Assembly: GCF_014191715.1 (NCBI RefSeq)
Contig: NZ_JACHWY010000002.1
Span: 558,001-622,000 of the forward strand
Source of the DNA: Litorivivens lipolytica
GTDB taxonomy: Bacteria > Pseudomonadota > Gammaproteobacteria > Pseudomonadales > Spongiibacteraceae
DNA length: 64,000 nt
Direction: 5' to 3'
The position numbers were made by a program, and so were the translations under genes. Shown piece by piece: positions 28,125 to 36,481 of the stretch. The first letter of the stretch is position 1, and the number at the start of each line of letters is the position of its first letter. Below the pieces are notes generated by a model that was not told the origin of the DNA, did not search any database, and saw only the letters and a list, made by a program, of their open reading frames with translations.

Positions 28125-28838
28125 ATGAATTCTACAAGTGAGAAGATCGCGGTCGTTACCGGCGCCAATCGCGGTATCGGGCTGGCGGTGAGCCGTCAAT
28201 TGGCTGAACAAGGTATCCGCGTCCTGGCGGGATGCCGACGGCCGGATGCGGCAGACGATTTGAAGGCACTGCAATCACAGGGGCTGCCGATCGAGGCGGT
28301 TGCGCTTGCGGTAGATGACCGGGGCTCGGTCGCGGCACTGGCGAAAGCCGTCGAGCAACGCTTTGGCGGCCTCGACATTCTGATCAACAATGCCGGTGTG
28401 GCCCTTGATCAGTGGCAGTCCTTTTTTGAACTGTCGGCTGACTGTTTGCGGGAAACACTGGAGACCAATGTGATTGGCGCTTTGCACTGCAGCCAGTTAC
28501 TGGTGCCGCTTATAAAGCAACGCGGTGTGGGCAGGGTGGTGAATGTCTCCACCGAACTGGCGTCCATGGGCGAAATGCAGATGGGCTCGACGGTAGCCTA
28601 CCGCAGCTCAAAAGCCGCGCTCAATGCCATGACGGTGCTGCTGGCGAAAGAGCTGGAGAAGGACTTTCCCGAGATATGGGTGAATGCAGCCTGCCCCGGT
28701 TGGGTGAAAACCGAGCTTGGTGGTCCCGATGCACCGCGCACGACTGATGAAGGCGCCGACACCATTGTGTGGTTGGCGACGCTGGAAGAGCGGCATAACG
28801 GTGGCCTTTTTCGCGATCGGGCGCCCTATCCCTGGTGA
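28125..28838 (+). CDS. Short-chain dehydrogenase/reductase (carbonyl-reductase-like)
   Basis: A 237-residue NAD(P)-dependent SDR. It has the cofactor motif 'TGANRGIGLAV' (TGxxxGxG), 'LINNAG' and the catalytic Y-x3-K in 'AYRSSKAALNAM'. The overall pattern ('AACPGWVKTELGGPDAPRTTDEGADTIVWLA') is that of the carbonyl-reductase-like group. GGAG precedes the ATG. It is divergent from the maleate-isomerase-like gene over a 106-bp AT-rich promoter region, which carries a sequence partly like the 27-bp site at 35974. The substrate is unknown. Confidence 0.85.
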   Translation: MNSTSEKIAVVTGANRGIGLAVSRQLAEQGIRVLAGCRRPDAADDLKALQSQGLPIEAVALAVDDRGSVAALAKAVEQRFGGLDILINNAGVALDQWQSFFELSADCLRETLETNVIGALHCSQLLVPLIKQRGVGRVVNVSTELASMGEMQMGSTVAYRSSKAALNAMTVLLAKELEKDFPEIWVNAACPGWVKTELGGPDAPRTTDEGADTIVWLATLEERHNGGLFRDRAPYPW

Positions 28839-28938
28839 GTTCTAACAATCTGTCCCACTTGTAATCTCTATTGGCAGGCGTTGCTTCTAAGATCTTTTGA
28901 TGGGCAGGCGCAGTATTCGAATCTTAATCAAAGCGCCT

Positions 28939-29022
28939 GTCATTGCGAGCACAGCGAAGCAATCTCCTGACAGTGGCAGCATCATCACGAGATTGCCGCG
29001 TCGCTGCGCTCCTCGCAATGAC
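28939..29022. repeat. Palindromic extragenic repeat, family A, copy 1
   Basis: An imperfect long inverted repeat beginning GTCATTGCGAG and ending CTCGCAATGAC, with an inner AGCGAAGCAATCTC matched by GAGATTGCCGCGTCGCT. Two further copies are at 38630 and 51797. It lies between two same-strand SDR genes and could form a large hairpin in the transcript. Confidence 0.85.
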
Positions 29023-29084
29023 GTTGTTTTTGATTTGTCTCGTCGTTTGCCCCCAAAACCTTATCAAAATAATAGAGGTGGTCT

Positions 29085-29960
29085 ATGCAAGATTTTAACG
29101 GGAAAGTCGCGGTTGTTACCGGTGGTGCCAGTGGCATCGGCAAGGCGCTGGTAGGCGCTCTGCTGGATGAAGGTGCCAAGGTCGTAATTGGCGATGTTGA
29201 GCAGAAAGCGTTGGACGTTGTGCTATCCGAGCTGAACGGTCGCGGTGAAGTCAGCGGGGTGGTGACAGATGTGTCCAATCCGGATTCTGTCGAGGCACTG
29301 GCCGAGCAGGTATTCAAGCAGTACGGCGAATGTAACTTGCTGTTCAACAACGCCGGTGTTGCTGCGCCTTCACTGAATATCTGGGAAACCAAACCCAATG
29401 ACTGGAAATGGGTTCACGGCGTGAACGTAATGGGGGTGGTGCACGGTATTCAGTCCTTTGTGCCGCGCATGATTGCTTCCGGTAAGGAAGGCCATGTGAT
29501 TAATACCTCCTCCGGTGACGGGGGCATCTCCCCACTGCCTTACCAATCGGTCTACGCATCCAGCAAGGCGGCGGTTTCCTGTATCACCGAATGTCTGGCG
29601 GCGCAGTTAGTCACTGAAAACACCAACTTGCGCGCGTCGATTTTCTATCCCTCTGGCGGTGTACTCGCCACAGGTATTTGGACGACTGAGCGCAATCGAC
29701 CAAAAGATCTGGCGGTAGAGCGCGAGCCGGTACACGTACCTTCCGTTGAAGAATTCAAGGAAGCAGCGAACGCAGCGGGAATGGAATTGAATTTTCAGGA
29801 CCTTGATGAGTTGGCTCGCTTTACGCTGCAGGGTGTGAAGGAGCAGCGCGTCATTATCATGCTGAACAGTGAAGAAAGCGTGGCGACCCTGCGTGATCGC
29901 GCCGATCGCTACGAACGTTTTGAATTACCGATTGATCTGGCCGCCGTGCCGCAGATGTAA
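29085..29960 (+). CDS. Short-chain dehydrogenase/reductase with C-terminal extension
   Basis: A 291-residue SDR, longer than the classical 250. It has 'TGGASGIGKALVGALLDEG' for cofactor binding, 'LLFNNAG', and the catalytic 'VYASSKAAV' (Y-x3-K). The Asp in 'VIGDVEQ' at the end of beta-2 suggests NAD(H) preference. The C-terminal 70 residues are helical and resemble the tail of the SDR at 47448, its likely paralogue in the window. AGAGGTGG precedes the ATG. It is 14 bp upstream of the SnoaL-like gene, so both are in one operon. Confidence 0.82.
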   Translation: MQDFNGKVAVVTGGASGIGKALVGALLDEGAKVVIGDVEQKALDVVLSELNGRGEVSGVVTDVSNPDSVEALAEQVFKQYGECNLLFNNAGVAAPSLNIWETKPNDWKWVHGVNVMGVVHGIQSFVPRMIASGKEGHVINTSSGDGGISPLPYQSVYASSKAAVSCITECLAAQLVTENTNLRASIFYPSGGVLATGIWTTERNRPKDLAVEREPVHVPSVEEFKEAANAAGMELNFQDLDELARFTLQGVKEQRVIIMLNSEESVATLRDRADRYERFELPIDLAAVPQM

Positions 29961-29974
29961 AAAGGAATTGAGCG

Positions 29975-30406
29975 ATGTCGACTGAAGAAAATAAAGCGCT
30001 GGTAAAGAAAATGTGGCAAGCGCTGGCTGAGATGGATTGGGATACCATGAAAAGCTGCATGCATCCGGAGATTTTCTATGAGGATGTGCCGACCGATGAC
30101 GTGGGTGCAAAAGGCCCGGACAATTGTGTGAAACGTCTGCAGATCGCGTTTAACCATCTATCAAAGCAAGAGCAGACCACTCACCATTTGGCTGGCGACG
30201 GCGATATGGTCTTTCTCGATCACACAGAGAAGTGGACCTTCACAAGTGGTGAGACCGCGCAACACCGGTTTTGCACCATGCACGAAATCAAGGATGGGCT
30301 GGTTTATCGCTGGAGTGACTTTTGGGACATGAACAAGTTTGTCGGTCAGTTCCCTCAGTGGTTTCTGGAGGAAATGATGAAGTCCACCGAAGCGGACTTC
30401 AGCTAA
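29975..30406 (+). CDS. SnoaL-like / NTF2-fold protein
   Basis: A 143-residue cone-fold protein of the SnoaL / limonene-epoxide-hydrolase / NTF2-like superfamily. It opens 'ENKALVKKMWQALAEMDWDTM' and has the typical mid-region 'HPEIFYEDVP' and late 'MHEIKDGLVYRWSDFWDM'. Members act as isomerases, epoxide hydrolases or cyclases on small lipophilic substrates, or are non-catalytic. A good AAGGA site precedes the ATG, and it is co-transcribed with the SDR. The reaction is unknown. Confidence 0.75.
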   Translation: MSTEENKALVKKMWQALAEMDWDTMKSCMHPEIFYEDVPTDDVGAKGPDNCVKRLQIAFNHLSKQEQTTHHLAGDGDMVFLDHTEKWTFTSGETAQHRFCTMHEIKDGLVYRWSDFWDMNKFVGQFPQWFLEEMMKSTEADFS

Positions 30407-30407
30407 A

Positions 30408-31970
30408 TTATTCGCGGTCTATTTTCTCATAGCGATAAATAGACAGTTTTCCCGGCGGCAATTGCAAGTCGTCGGGGCTGTCTGTTTCTGCCGGATCCAT
30501 ATCCAGTGAGTTGTGTTGGGCCGCGACAATCTCATTCAGGCCGTCGCCGTCGATATCGGCGACGATGGCCATGCCGAACATCTTAGCTTCGTCCACAATA
30601 TCTTCGCGAAAACTCCCGTTACGTTGCTGAATAAAGGCGTAGAGCTTGCTGTTGCCGTCGCCGGGTACCGCGACATCGAGCAAGCCATCGTTGTTGATAT
30701 CACCGACGTTAAAGATGCCGGGCACCCCTTGGCTGGCCGGATTTCCGTAGTACAGTGTGACGCCCATATTCTCAGAAATAACGTGTTTCTCCCACTGGCT
30801 GACCTCGGTGGGGTTGTCGGGTATTTCAAACCAGTAGATACCGGGCGGCACGATGACGTTGCCGTCTTCATCCTGCCAGCGCGGGTCGCCGTCGTTGTTG
30901 TGGTTGTCGACGACCAATTCGTCTTTGCCGTCGTGGTCGATATCGACAAACTCCATGTGATAGCCAAGGCCAATGGTGCTGTCGATGATATGGTATTTCC
31001 ATTCACCCGCGTAGCCGTTGGATTCCGCCGGCGCGGTAACGTTTTCCAGCCAGACGATGGACGGATTGAGGCTTGGTGGAGGCACTGTTTCATAGCTATG
31101 GTTAAAGAACTGCGTCAGAACGATATCCTTGTCGCCGTCGTTATCAATATCGTGCAGTTTGACGAACACCCCCCCGATGCTGCTGACCTCATTGCCGTCT
31201 TTGTCCTTGGCGATTATCTGGTGGTAGTCAAAGCTGCCGGGTGAGGTTTGCCGATACCATTCCACTTTCAGCTCTTCGCTGCCATTGGGTGATCCCATCG
31301 GATTAAGTGGATTTTGGGTTTTTCCGGAAGTGGTCACAATATCCTGCAGACCATCGCCGTCGAGATCGGTCTGATCTGACTCATGCCAGAAAAACAGGCC
31401 GTTGGTAATCGGCGTGGTGTGCGACAGCGAAAAATAGTTGTGGGTAGGGCGTGAGCCTGCATTGATCTCGTTGCCGTCCAGCCAGAAGTGGGCGCCGCCG
31501 AGGGTGCTGAGAAAGCCGGTTTGCACAATTACGTCCAGCTGGCCGTCACCATTGATGTCAAATAGCTGGGGTGTATTGATAAAGGGATAACCTTGGGGAT
31601 CATCGACGCCGATCAGTATGTCTTCTTCCCAGGGGCCTTCAAGGCAGTTGTTGCCGGGCGTGTCGCAACCACTGGTATTGAATTTTCGCAGCGCGCCACG
31701 AGAAGCGGAGTTGGGCGGCCCGGGTGGCGTCTGCTCTACCAGCGTTGAGAGAAAAATATCGAGACCATTGTCGCTGTTACCGTCCAGGTCACCCACCGCC
31801 AAAAAGGCCGACGAGGTCTGTTTGGTTTTCACCGGATATTCCACATAGCCGTATCCGGGCATTCTTGCGGATCCCGCGGCAACGGGTGGCGGTGATGACG
31901 ATGAGTTGCTGTCATTACAGGCGGCAATGAGTGGCAGAGTCAGTGCTGAAAAAATCAGGCGGTAGCGCAT
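30408..31970 (-). CDS. FG-GAP/VCBS-repeat lipoprotein
   Basis: A 520-residue exported lipoprotein. The signal peptide ends at the lipobox 'LIAAC' (Cys 18), followed by a Ser/Pro-rich linker. The rest contains repeated calcium-loop motifs of the FG-GAP/VCBS type, such as 'DINGDGQLDVIV', 'DLDGDGLQDIV', 'DIDNDGDKDIV', 'DIDHDGKDELV' and 'DINNDGLLDVAV', consistent with a beta-propeller on the cell surface or in the periplasm. The start overlaps the end of the MFS gene by 16 bp, so it belongs to the same leftward unit as the transporter. The ligand is unknown. Confidence 0.85.
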   Translation of the reverse strand: MRYRLIFSALTLPLIAACNDSNSSSSPPPVAAGSARMPGYGYVEYPVKTKQTSSAFLAVGDLDGNSDNGLDIFLSTLVEQTPPGPPNSASRGALRKFNTSGCDTPGNNCLEGPWEEDILIGVDDPQGYPFINTPQLFDINGDGQLDVIVQTGFLSTLGGAHFWLDGNEINAGSRPTHNYFSLSHTTPITNGLFFWHESDQTDLDGDGLQDIVTTSGKTQNPLNPMGSPNGSEELKVEWYRQTSPGSFDYHQIIAKDKDGNEVSSIGGVFVKLHDIDNDGDKDIVLTQFFNHSYETVPPPSLNPSIVWLENVTAPAESNGYAGEWKYHIIDSTIGLGYHMEFVDIDHDGKDELVVDNHNNDGDPRWQDEDGNVIVPPGIYWFEIPDNPTEVSQWEKHVISENMGVTLYYGNPASQGVPGIFNVGDINNDGLLDVAVPGDGNSKLYAFIQQRNGSFREDIVDEAKMFGMAIVADIDGDGLNEIVAAQHNSLDMDPAETDSPDDLQLPPGKLSIYRYEKIDRE

Positions 31971-33271
31971 GATGTGGTGTCCTCCACAGGATCCGGTTTT
32001 CTTATTTTGTTGTTGACCAGAATGGCCCAGATAAAAACGACGGCATTTAAAAAGCCAAACAGCACAAAGGGGGCTGCAGGTGAGATTGCCCCAAACATCC
32101 AGCCGCCACCGGCGGTGCCAACCATAATACCGATGGCACCGGCGGTGCCGAAAAAGCCAATCACGGCGCCGCGCCGCGCGGCGGGGGCTTGCTGACCAAC
32201 CAGCGCTTGCGAACTGACAAAGGCGCTTATCTCGGCGACGCCCATTACACCCAACAGGGCAAATACCCAGGGTGCGGTAGGGTCGTCGATAAAGGAAACG
32301 GAAAGATAAACGGCAGCTGCCAAGCCAGAGGCTAACATCACCGCCGTGCCGCGACGGATGCGGTCACTGATAAAACCCATCAGAATGGCGCCGACCATGG
32401 CGCCGCTAACGGTAGTCAGTACGCGCGGAACTGCCAGTTCCTGCATGGCCTGACTCGGCGCCATGCCCAGATTCTGGGTGCCAAACTGGACTAGCCACAA
32501 GCCCATAAACGCACCGGTAACCGCGAGATCGCCCCGGGAAATAAAAGCAGCGCCATAAGACAGCGCCACGCCGTGATCCTTTGCGGCGGCCAGTCCGTTT
32601 TTCAGCATTTGCATAACGGGTTCATGCTCGGTGCTGGGCCGTTTTACGTGAGGTGCCAGGCCTATCAGCACGACGACGGTTCCGACAACTCCCATCGCAC
32701 CGCCAATGGCAAAGGTCATTTGCTGAGCGGCAAGTTCGGTCATGCCCTGTTTGGCAAAAACACCGGGCATAAAACCGAGAATAGGGGGAATAAACGCACC
32801 AATGGTGGCGATAAAACCCTGCAAACCGTTGGCTTTGCCGCGATCTGCTTCGCTTGCGTAGTCCGCAATGACGGTAACCATCATGCCGATCATGGCGGCA
32901 CCGCCGAAGGCGACGATCAGGCGGTAGGCAATCAGTTCGCTAACACTGTTGGCATAGGGGTAGAGAAAGAAACCGAGGGCGGTCAGCCCCAGCCCGATGG
33001 CATACACACTCTTACGACCAGAGCGATCTGCCATGACACCGAACAAGGGCATCATGGCGATTAATACCACTTCCTGCAGGGCGGCCAGCAGACCGGTCAA
33101 GGAGCCTTGATCGGCGATGGGTATATTCATCACCGCCAGCAGGCCCGGTTGCAGCACGGCGAGGGCACCGGCGTAGCCTGATGAAATCAGGGCAGCCAGC
33201 AAATAGGCCACTAAGTGGCGGCGTTTTATGCCGTCGGTGAGGGTAATGCCTAGAAAGCGGGTTGGGAGCAT
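31955..33271 (-). CDS. MFS transporter (paralogue of the one at 51901)
   Basis: A 438-residue transporter with 12 predicted membrane segments and the motif A-like loop 'PLFGVMADRSGRKSVYAIG'. It shares 'IALSYGAAF-SRG' and other stretches with the transporter at 51901, so the two are paralogues. Its place just after the NYC1-like/RCCR-like genes, as the other is just after the 49.4-kb gene, suggests both serve the same catabolic region. The substrate cannot be read. A repeat (33289-33386) lies between it and the RCCR-like gene. Confidence 0.85.
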   Translation of the reverse strand: MLPTRFLGITLTDGIKRRHLVAYLLAALISSGYAGALAVLQPGLLAVMNIPIADQGSLTGLLAALQEVVLIAMMPLFGVMADRSGRKSVYAIGLGLTALGFFLYPYANSVSELIAYRLIVAFGGAAMIGMMVTVIADYASEADRGKANGLQGFIATIGAFIPPILGFMPGVFAKQGMTELAAQQMTFAIGGAMGVVGTVVVLIGLAPHVKRPSTEHEPVMQMLKNGLAAAKDHGVALSYGAAFISRGDLAVTGAFMGLWLVQFGTQNLGMAPSQAMQELAVPRVLTTVSGAMVGAILMGFISDRIRRGTAVMLASGLAAAVYLSVSFIDDPTAPWVFALLGVMGVAEISAFVSSQALVGQQAPAARRGAVIGFFGTAGAIGIMVGTAGGGWMFGAISPAAPFVLFGFLNAVVFIWAILVNNKIRKPDPVEDTTSCATA

Positions 33272-33288
33272 GTCTGTAGGTTCCTTTA

Positions 33289-33386
33289 CCCCTCACCCCA
33301 GCCCTCCCCCATGGGGAGAGGGAGTTGGCCGCATTCCGTTCCAGCTTTCGGGTCCCCTCTCCCCACGGGAGAGGGTTAGGGTGAGG
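33289..33386. repeat. Palindromic extragenic repeat, family B, copy 1
   Basis: An inverted repeat starting CCCCTCACCCCAGCCCTC and ending GGAGAGGGTTAGGGTGAGG, with inner CTCTCCC/GGGAGAG pairings. A second copy is at 59217-59317. Both lie between genes on the same strand, each next to an RCCR-like gene, and may form a stable hairpin in the transcript. Confidence 0.85.
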
Positions 33387-33394
33387 ACAGTTTT

Positions 33395-34225
33395 TTAATA
33401 CTTACGCGTTTTGGCTATTTGCTCATCGCCCAGACGCATTTGGATCATCTTTTCAACCTGATCTTCACCAAAAACCTGCGCGGCCAGTTTGTTCATCGGA
33501 TCAAGCTCGTATCCCAAACGGCGCACTGTGTGATCGTATTTTTGCTGCGCTACACGCTCGGTTTCCGGCGTCGGCGTAGCATTATCCAGCCAGCCCAACC
33601 AGCGGTTCAGGAATTTGTAGGCGTACTCTTCGAGCACATCGATGTTCTTGTCTTCCAGCTCGGCGCTCAGGCTCAGTGCAGACGGCGACAACAGGGCACG
33701 CATATAAGTGCCGTGGCTTACTGACCATTGAAAATCCGGGTGACCGCGCAGGGCCAGAAAATCTTCGTTGGCTTCGCCACCGTAGTACTTTTCCAGGTAC
33801 TCGGGGTTGGTGCGCAGATCTTTTCGGGGTACCAGATCAAAGTAGAAAAACAGTTTGGGAATGGTGCCGAAAACCATAATAAAGTGGGGTACGTCGGTTT
33901 CCTGTCCCAGAAAGGCAGTGGCGTTCATATCCAGAATGCTGGCCTTGCGATTGCCCAGCCAGGAGCTGACCAGCCAATCCATACCCTCGCCGGTCCAGGA
34001 TCGATACGACCCTTCGAACTCACCGTTAGGAGAGGTGTAGTACTCACGACCTTCGCAAGTGGGGTCAAGTTCGATATTGGGAAAGCGCGCAGCGATTTTG
34101 TCCTTGATGTCGGTCAGGATATTCCAGCTTCGCTCCCAGGCCTTGCTTACGTCTACATTGGGGTTTTCAGCCAGAAATTGGTCGATGGTTTTGGTGTCAG
34201 CGGTTTTTGCAGCGTTGGCGTTCAA
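33395..34225 (-). CDS. Red chlorophyll catabolite reductase (RCCR)-like protein, copy 1
   Basis: A 276-residue soluble protein. The middle resembles plant RCCR, the ferredoxin-dependent bilin reductase of chlorophyll breakdown. Seen in order: 'DWLVSSWLGNRKAS' (about 83-96), 'VPHFIMVF' (112-119), 'FDLVPRKDLRTNPEYLEKYY' (129-148), 'LLSPSALSLS' (178-187) and a C-terminal 'VFGEDQVEKMI'. In Arabidopsis RCCR I recall the corresponding 'PNFVVEL', 'LPHRKDLVLNPDYLKEFY', 'SAFSPTA' and 'MFGEEV'. The position of the plant catalytic Glu is Val118 here. The start is a TTG at 34225 with GAGGA seven bases upstream. It follows the NYC1-like SDR by 31 bp in one operon. The substrate is unproven; a linear tetrapyrrole is the inference. 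Confidence 0.7.
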   Translation of the reverse strand: MNANAAKTADTKTIDQFLAENPNVDVSKAWERSWNILTDIKDKIAARFPNIELDPTCEGREYYTSPNGEFEGSYRSWTGEGMDWLVSSWLGNRKASILDMNATAFLGQETDVPHFIMVFGTIPKLFFYFDLVPRKDLRTNPEYLEKYYGGEANEDFLALRGHPDFQWSVSHGTYMRALLSPSALSLSAELEDKNIDVLEEYAYKFLNRWLGWLDNATPTPETERVAQQKYDHTVRRLGYELDPMNKLAAQVFGEDQVEKMIQMRLGDEQIAKTRKY

Positions 34226-34256
34226 TGGGTGATCCTCGTTTTATTCGGTAGAAAAG

Positions 34257-35054
34257 TTACAGGCCAAAGGCTTCGAATTTGTCAGGCTGGCTAACGAATC
34301 GACTCAGCATCATGCGCTTGGCAATCTTGGCGCCGGTCAGCCAGCGAATTTTGGTGCCGGATTTTTCGGTTTTCAGAATCTGGTCAACCAGATAGGGCGA
34401 TACGGTTTCTACCGTGTCGCACAGGTTGTTCATGGTCTTGCGATTCTTGTTGAAGTTGTTGAGATCGGCTTTGGCCTCACGCACCACAGCTTCGGTGATC
34501 ACCATGCCGGGACGGATTTTGCCGATCACCAGCGGAGAGTCCTTGTTCTCTTTGATCAGGGCGTCAGTAAAGTAATTCAGGCCGCGCTTGGTGGTGCCGT
34601 AAATACCGATGCCGGGAAAGAACTCTCCGTCGCTGCCGCCGCCAAGCATATTGAAGAGTTTGCCGTGGCCCTGTTTTTTCATGCCACTGATGGCCACTTT
34701 GGAGCCGAAGATAGTGCCGAACATATTGGTGGTCACCATCGCCTGAATTTCTTCGTCGGGCGTTTCTAGAATGGGCCATACGGTGCGTGCCAGACCGGCG
34801 TTGTTGATCCAGATATCCACACTGCCAAACTCGGTAACCGCAGCGTCCCAAAGAGCTTGTACCTGATCTTTTTCTGAAACTTCACAGGGGCGACCAGATA
34901 CAGTGCCGGGCTGTGAGCCGATTTCAGCGACGGCCTCATCAATCGCCTGCTGGCTGCGCCCGGCGATCATCACGTTATGACCGAGGCGGGCAAACTCTGC
35001 GGCCAGTCCGCGACCGATACCTTTGGTGCTGCCGGTAATGACAACGTTAGCCAT
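34257..35054 (-). CDS. Short-chain dehydrogenase resembling chlorophyll b reductase (NYC1/NOL-like), copy 1
   Basis: A 265-residue SDR. It has 'NVVITGSTKGIGRGLAAEF' at the N-terminus, 'VDIWINNAG' (79-87), 'KLFNMLGGGSDGEFFPG' and the catalytic 'YGTTKRGL' (Y152, K156), then 'RPGMVITEAV' and 'VETVSPYLVDQIL'. I read the same series in plant NYC1/NOL ('GSTKGLGKAL', 'IDIWINNAG', 'VFNMDGAGSGG', 'YGSTKCGL', 'SPGMVLTDLL', 'PETVARTLV'), which reduce the 7-formyl group of chlorophyll b. GGAGG precedes the ATG. It lies between an epimerase-like gene (3-bp gap) and an RCCR-like gene. Formyl-group reduction on a tetrapyrrole is an inference. Confidence 0.7.
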   Translation of the reverse strand: MANVVITGSTKGIGRGLAAEFARLGHNVMIAGRSQQAIDEAVAEIGSQPGTVSGRPCEVSEKDQVQALWDAAVTEFGSVDIWINNAGLARTVWPILETPDEEIQAMVTTNMFGTIFGSKVAISGMKKQGHGKLFNMLGGGSDGEFFPGIGIYGTTKRGLNYFTDALIKENKDSPLVIGKIRPGMVITEAVVREAKADLNNFNKNRKTMNNLCDTVETVSPYLVDQILKTEKSGTKIRWLTGAKIAKRMMLSRFVSQPDKFEAFGL

Positions 35055-35057
35055 GCT

Positions 35058-35912
35058 TCAAGCCTCCAGCAGGGCGGCATTGGGATCTTCGTGCTGAACC
35101 CGATAGCCGGTGGCGTAGAGTTTGTCGGCGGAAATCTTGCGGTTGGGCGCTTTAATCTGATTCAGGAATTCCAGTCGCGACCAGCCTTCCTTGTCGCAGA
35201 TCGCATCAAAAATCTGCTGGTTGGTGGGCGGCAGGTTGTCGTTGTCGCACACGTTGTAAATGCCGGTCAGGTCGTTTTCCAGGGCGTGAACCGCCGCGTT
35301 AACCACATCTTCAAAATGGATGGTGTAGAGCGGGGCGTCTGCACCAAACAGCGCTTTGCCACCAAAGTAGTCGTGAGCCAGTTTTACCCGTTGGGTAAAG
35401 GTCATATCGCCGGGAGCACCGTGAATATCGGGCAGGCGCAACACGCAACCACCCTTCACGCTTAGGGCGTTGCGCTCGGCAGCCTGATAGTACTTGGAGG
35501 AAGGTTCTTCGTGATTGCTGGTGGGCGTCTCTTCGGTAATGGGGTCTGTCCCCAAACCGCCATCGCCGTAGACCGAAAAGGACGACAGGAAAATTACACG
35601 GTCACAGGCCTTGGCGGCGCTGGCGAGGGATTTCTCCAGTACCTCGTGATACTGGCTTTCGCGCTCTTCCTTGGTGCGGGTATTTTTTACGTTGGGCGCG
35701 ACGGTAGCGATGATGGCGTCGCAGCCTTGGGCGGCGGCAATCACTTTATCGGTTTCGCTGCCTTTAAGAACGGCAACTTCATCGGCTAGGCTTTGCAGCT
35801 CTTCTACCTTGCCGGGGGTGGTGGTAGTGCCCACAATCTGGTGACCGCTGGCGCGCAGGCGTTGGGCAATGGCTTTGCCGGCATGGCCCATGCCGAGAAT
35901 CATGACTTTCAT
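35058..35912 (-). CDS. NAD(P)-binding epimerase/dehydratase-like protein (extended/atypical SDR)
   Basis: A 284-residue protein with an N-terminal dinucleotide fold 'KVMILGMGHAGKAIAQRL' and the downstream 'VIFLSSFSVYGDGG' and 'YYQAAERNAL' regions of extended SDRs. It also has 'LRLPDIHGAPGD' and 'DVVNAAVHAL'. The usual Y-x3-K is not obvious ('SSKYYQAAERN'), so the reaction is unclear. ATG 35912 has AAAGG six bases upstream; the ATG at 35918 would touch that site. It is first in the leftward operon with the NYC1-like and RCCR-like genes. The promoter region to its right holds the 27-bp site at 35974-36000, shared with the divergent VOC gene. Confidence 0.75.
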   Translation of the reverse strand: MKVMILGMGHAGKAIAQRLRASGHQIVGTTTTPGKVEELQSLADEVAVLKGSETDKVIAAAQGCDAIIATVAPNVKNTRTKEERESQYHEVLEKSLASAAKACDRVIFLSSFSVYGDGGLGTDPITEETPTSNHEEPSSKYYQAAERNALSVKGGCVLRLPDIHGAPGDMTFTQRVKLAHDYFGGKALFGADAPLYTIHFEDVVNAAVHALENDLTGIYNVCDNDNLPPTNQQIFDAICDKEGWSRLEFLNQIKAPNRKISADKLYATGYRVQHEDPNAALLEA

Positions 35913-35973
35913 GTGCATCCTTTGTCGCGAGTGCCCAGACCAGATTTGGCGTTGGGCCTTGGTTGTTTTTCAG

Positions 35974-36000
35974 ATATAATGTTATATCAATAGTACATAT
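35974..36000. promoter_or_regulatory. 27-bp repeated site with palindrome, copy 1 (putative operator)
   Basis: The site begins with the palindrome ATATAA-TG-TTATAT (35974-35987) followed by CAATAGTACATAT. It lies between divergent starts of the epimerase-like gene and the VOC protein. A copy matching 25 of 27 bases is at 42993-43019, again between divergent genes of the proposed tetrapyrrole cluster. This suggests a binding site for one regulator, or a shared AT-rich promoter element. Confidence 0.6.
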
Positions 36001-36019
36001 AAACCAGAGGGAGTCAAGC

Positions 36020-36481
36020 ATGGCGAGTGAGAACCCGGCGGCAGCCTTGAAAGACTTTATTGTCGGCCTGCGCCATGTGGGTCATATCGTGGAGGATCTG
36101 CAGGCCAGCATTGCCGACTTTCGCCGAATTTACGGCCTGACCGACGAAGACATCACCGTACTGCCTCCCTTTGGTCAGGAAGCCCCGGCCCGCTTTGGTT
36201 TGCTGAATGTGGGCGGCGTGGAGTTCGAGCTGATTGAACCCATCAGCGACGACATGAAAGCCACCCTCAACGCGGTGACCAGTGGCGCCGGGGGCATTAA
36301 CCATGTGGCCTATGTGGTAAATGATATCGATGCGGCGATGGCGGTGCTGGCAAAGCAGGGCATCCGCCCAGGCCATGTAACGCCGGATGGTGTGGTGGAT
36401 ACCGGCCGTACCCGAATCGCTTACCTCAATCCCGCCGATACCAGCAGCTTGCTGATTGAGCTGGTCGAGGTGTACGGCTAG
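36020..36481 (+). CDS. VOC/glyoxalase-fold protein (methylmalonyl-CoA epimerase-like)
   Basis: A 153-residue vicinal-oxygen-chelate protein. It opens 'GLRHVGHIVEDLQASIADF' with the metal-binding His, has a second-half 'GINHVAYVVNDIDAAMAVL', and ends 'LLIELVEVYG' with the metal-binding Glu. This is the plan of methylmalonyl-CoA epimerase and related lyases. The ATG at 36020 has GAGGGAG at 36007-36013. It abuts the next gene (its TAG is followed directly by ATG at 36482). Substrate unknown; its promoter region carries the 27-bp site. Confidence 0.8.
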   Translation: MASENPAAALKDFIVGLRHVGHIVEDLQASIADFRRIYGLTDEDITVLPPFGQEAPARFGLLNVGGVEFELIEPISDDMKATLNAVTSGAGGINHVAYVVNDIDAAMAVLAKQGIRPGHVTPDGVVDTGRTRIAYLNPADTSSLLIELVEVYG

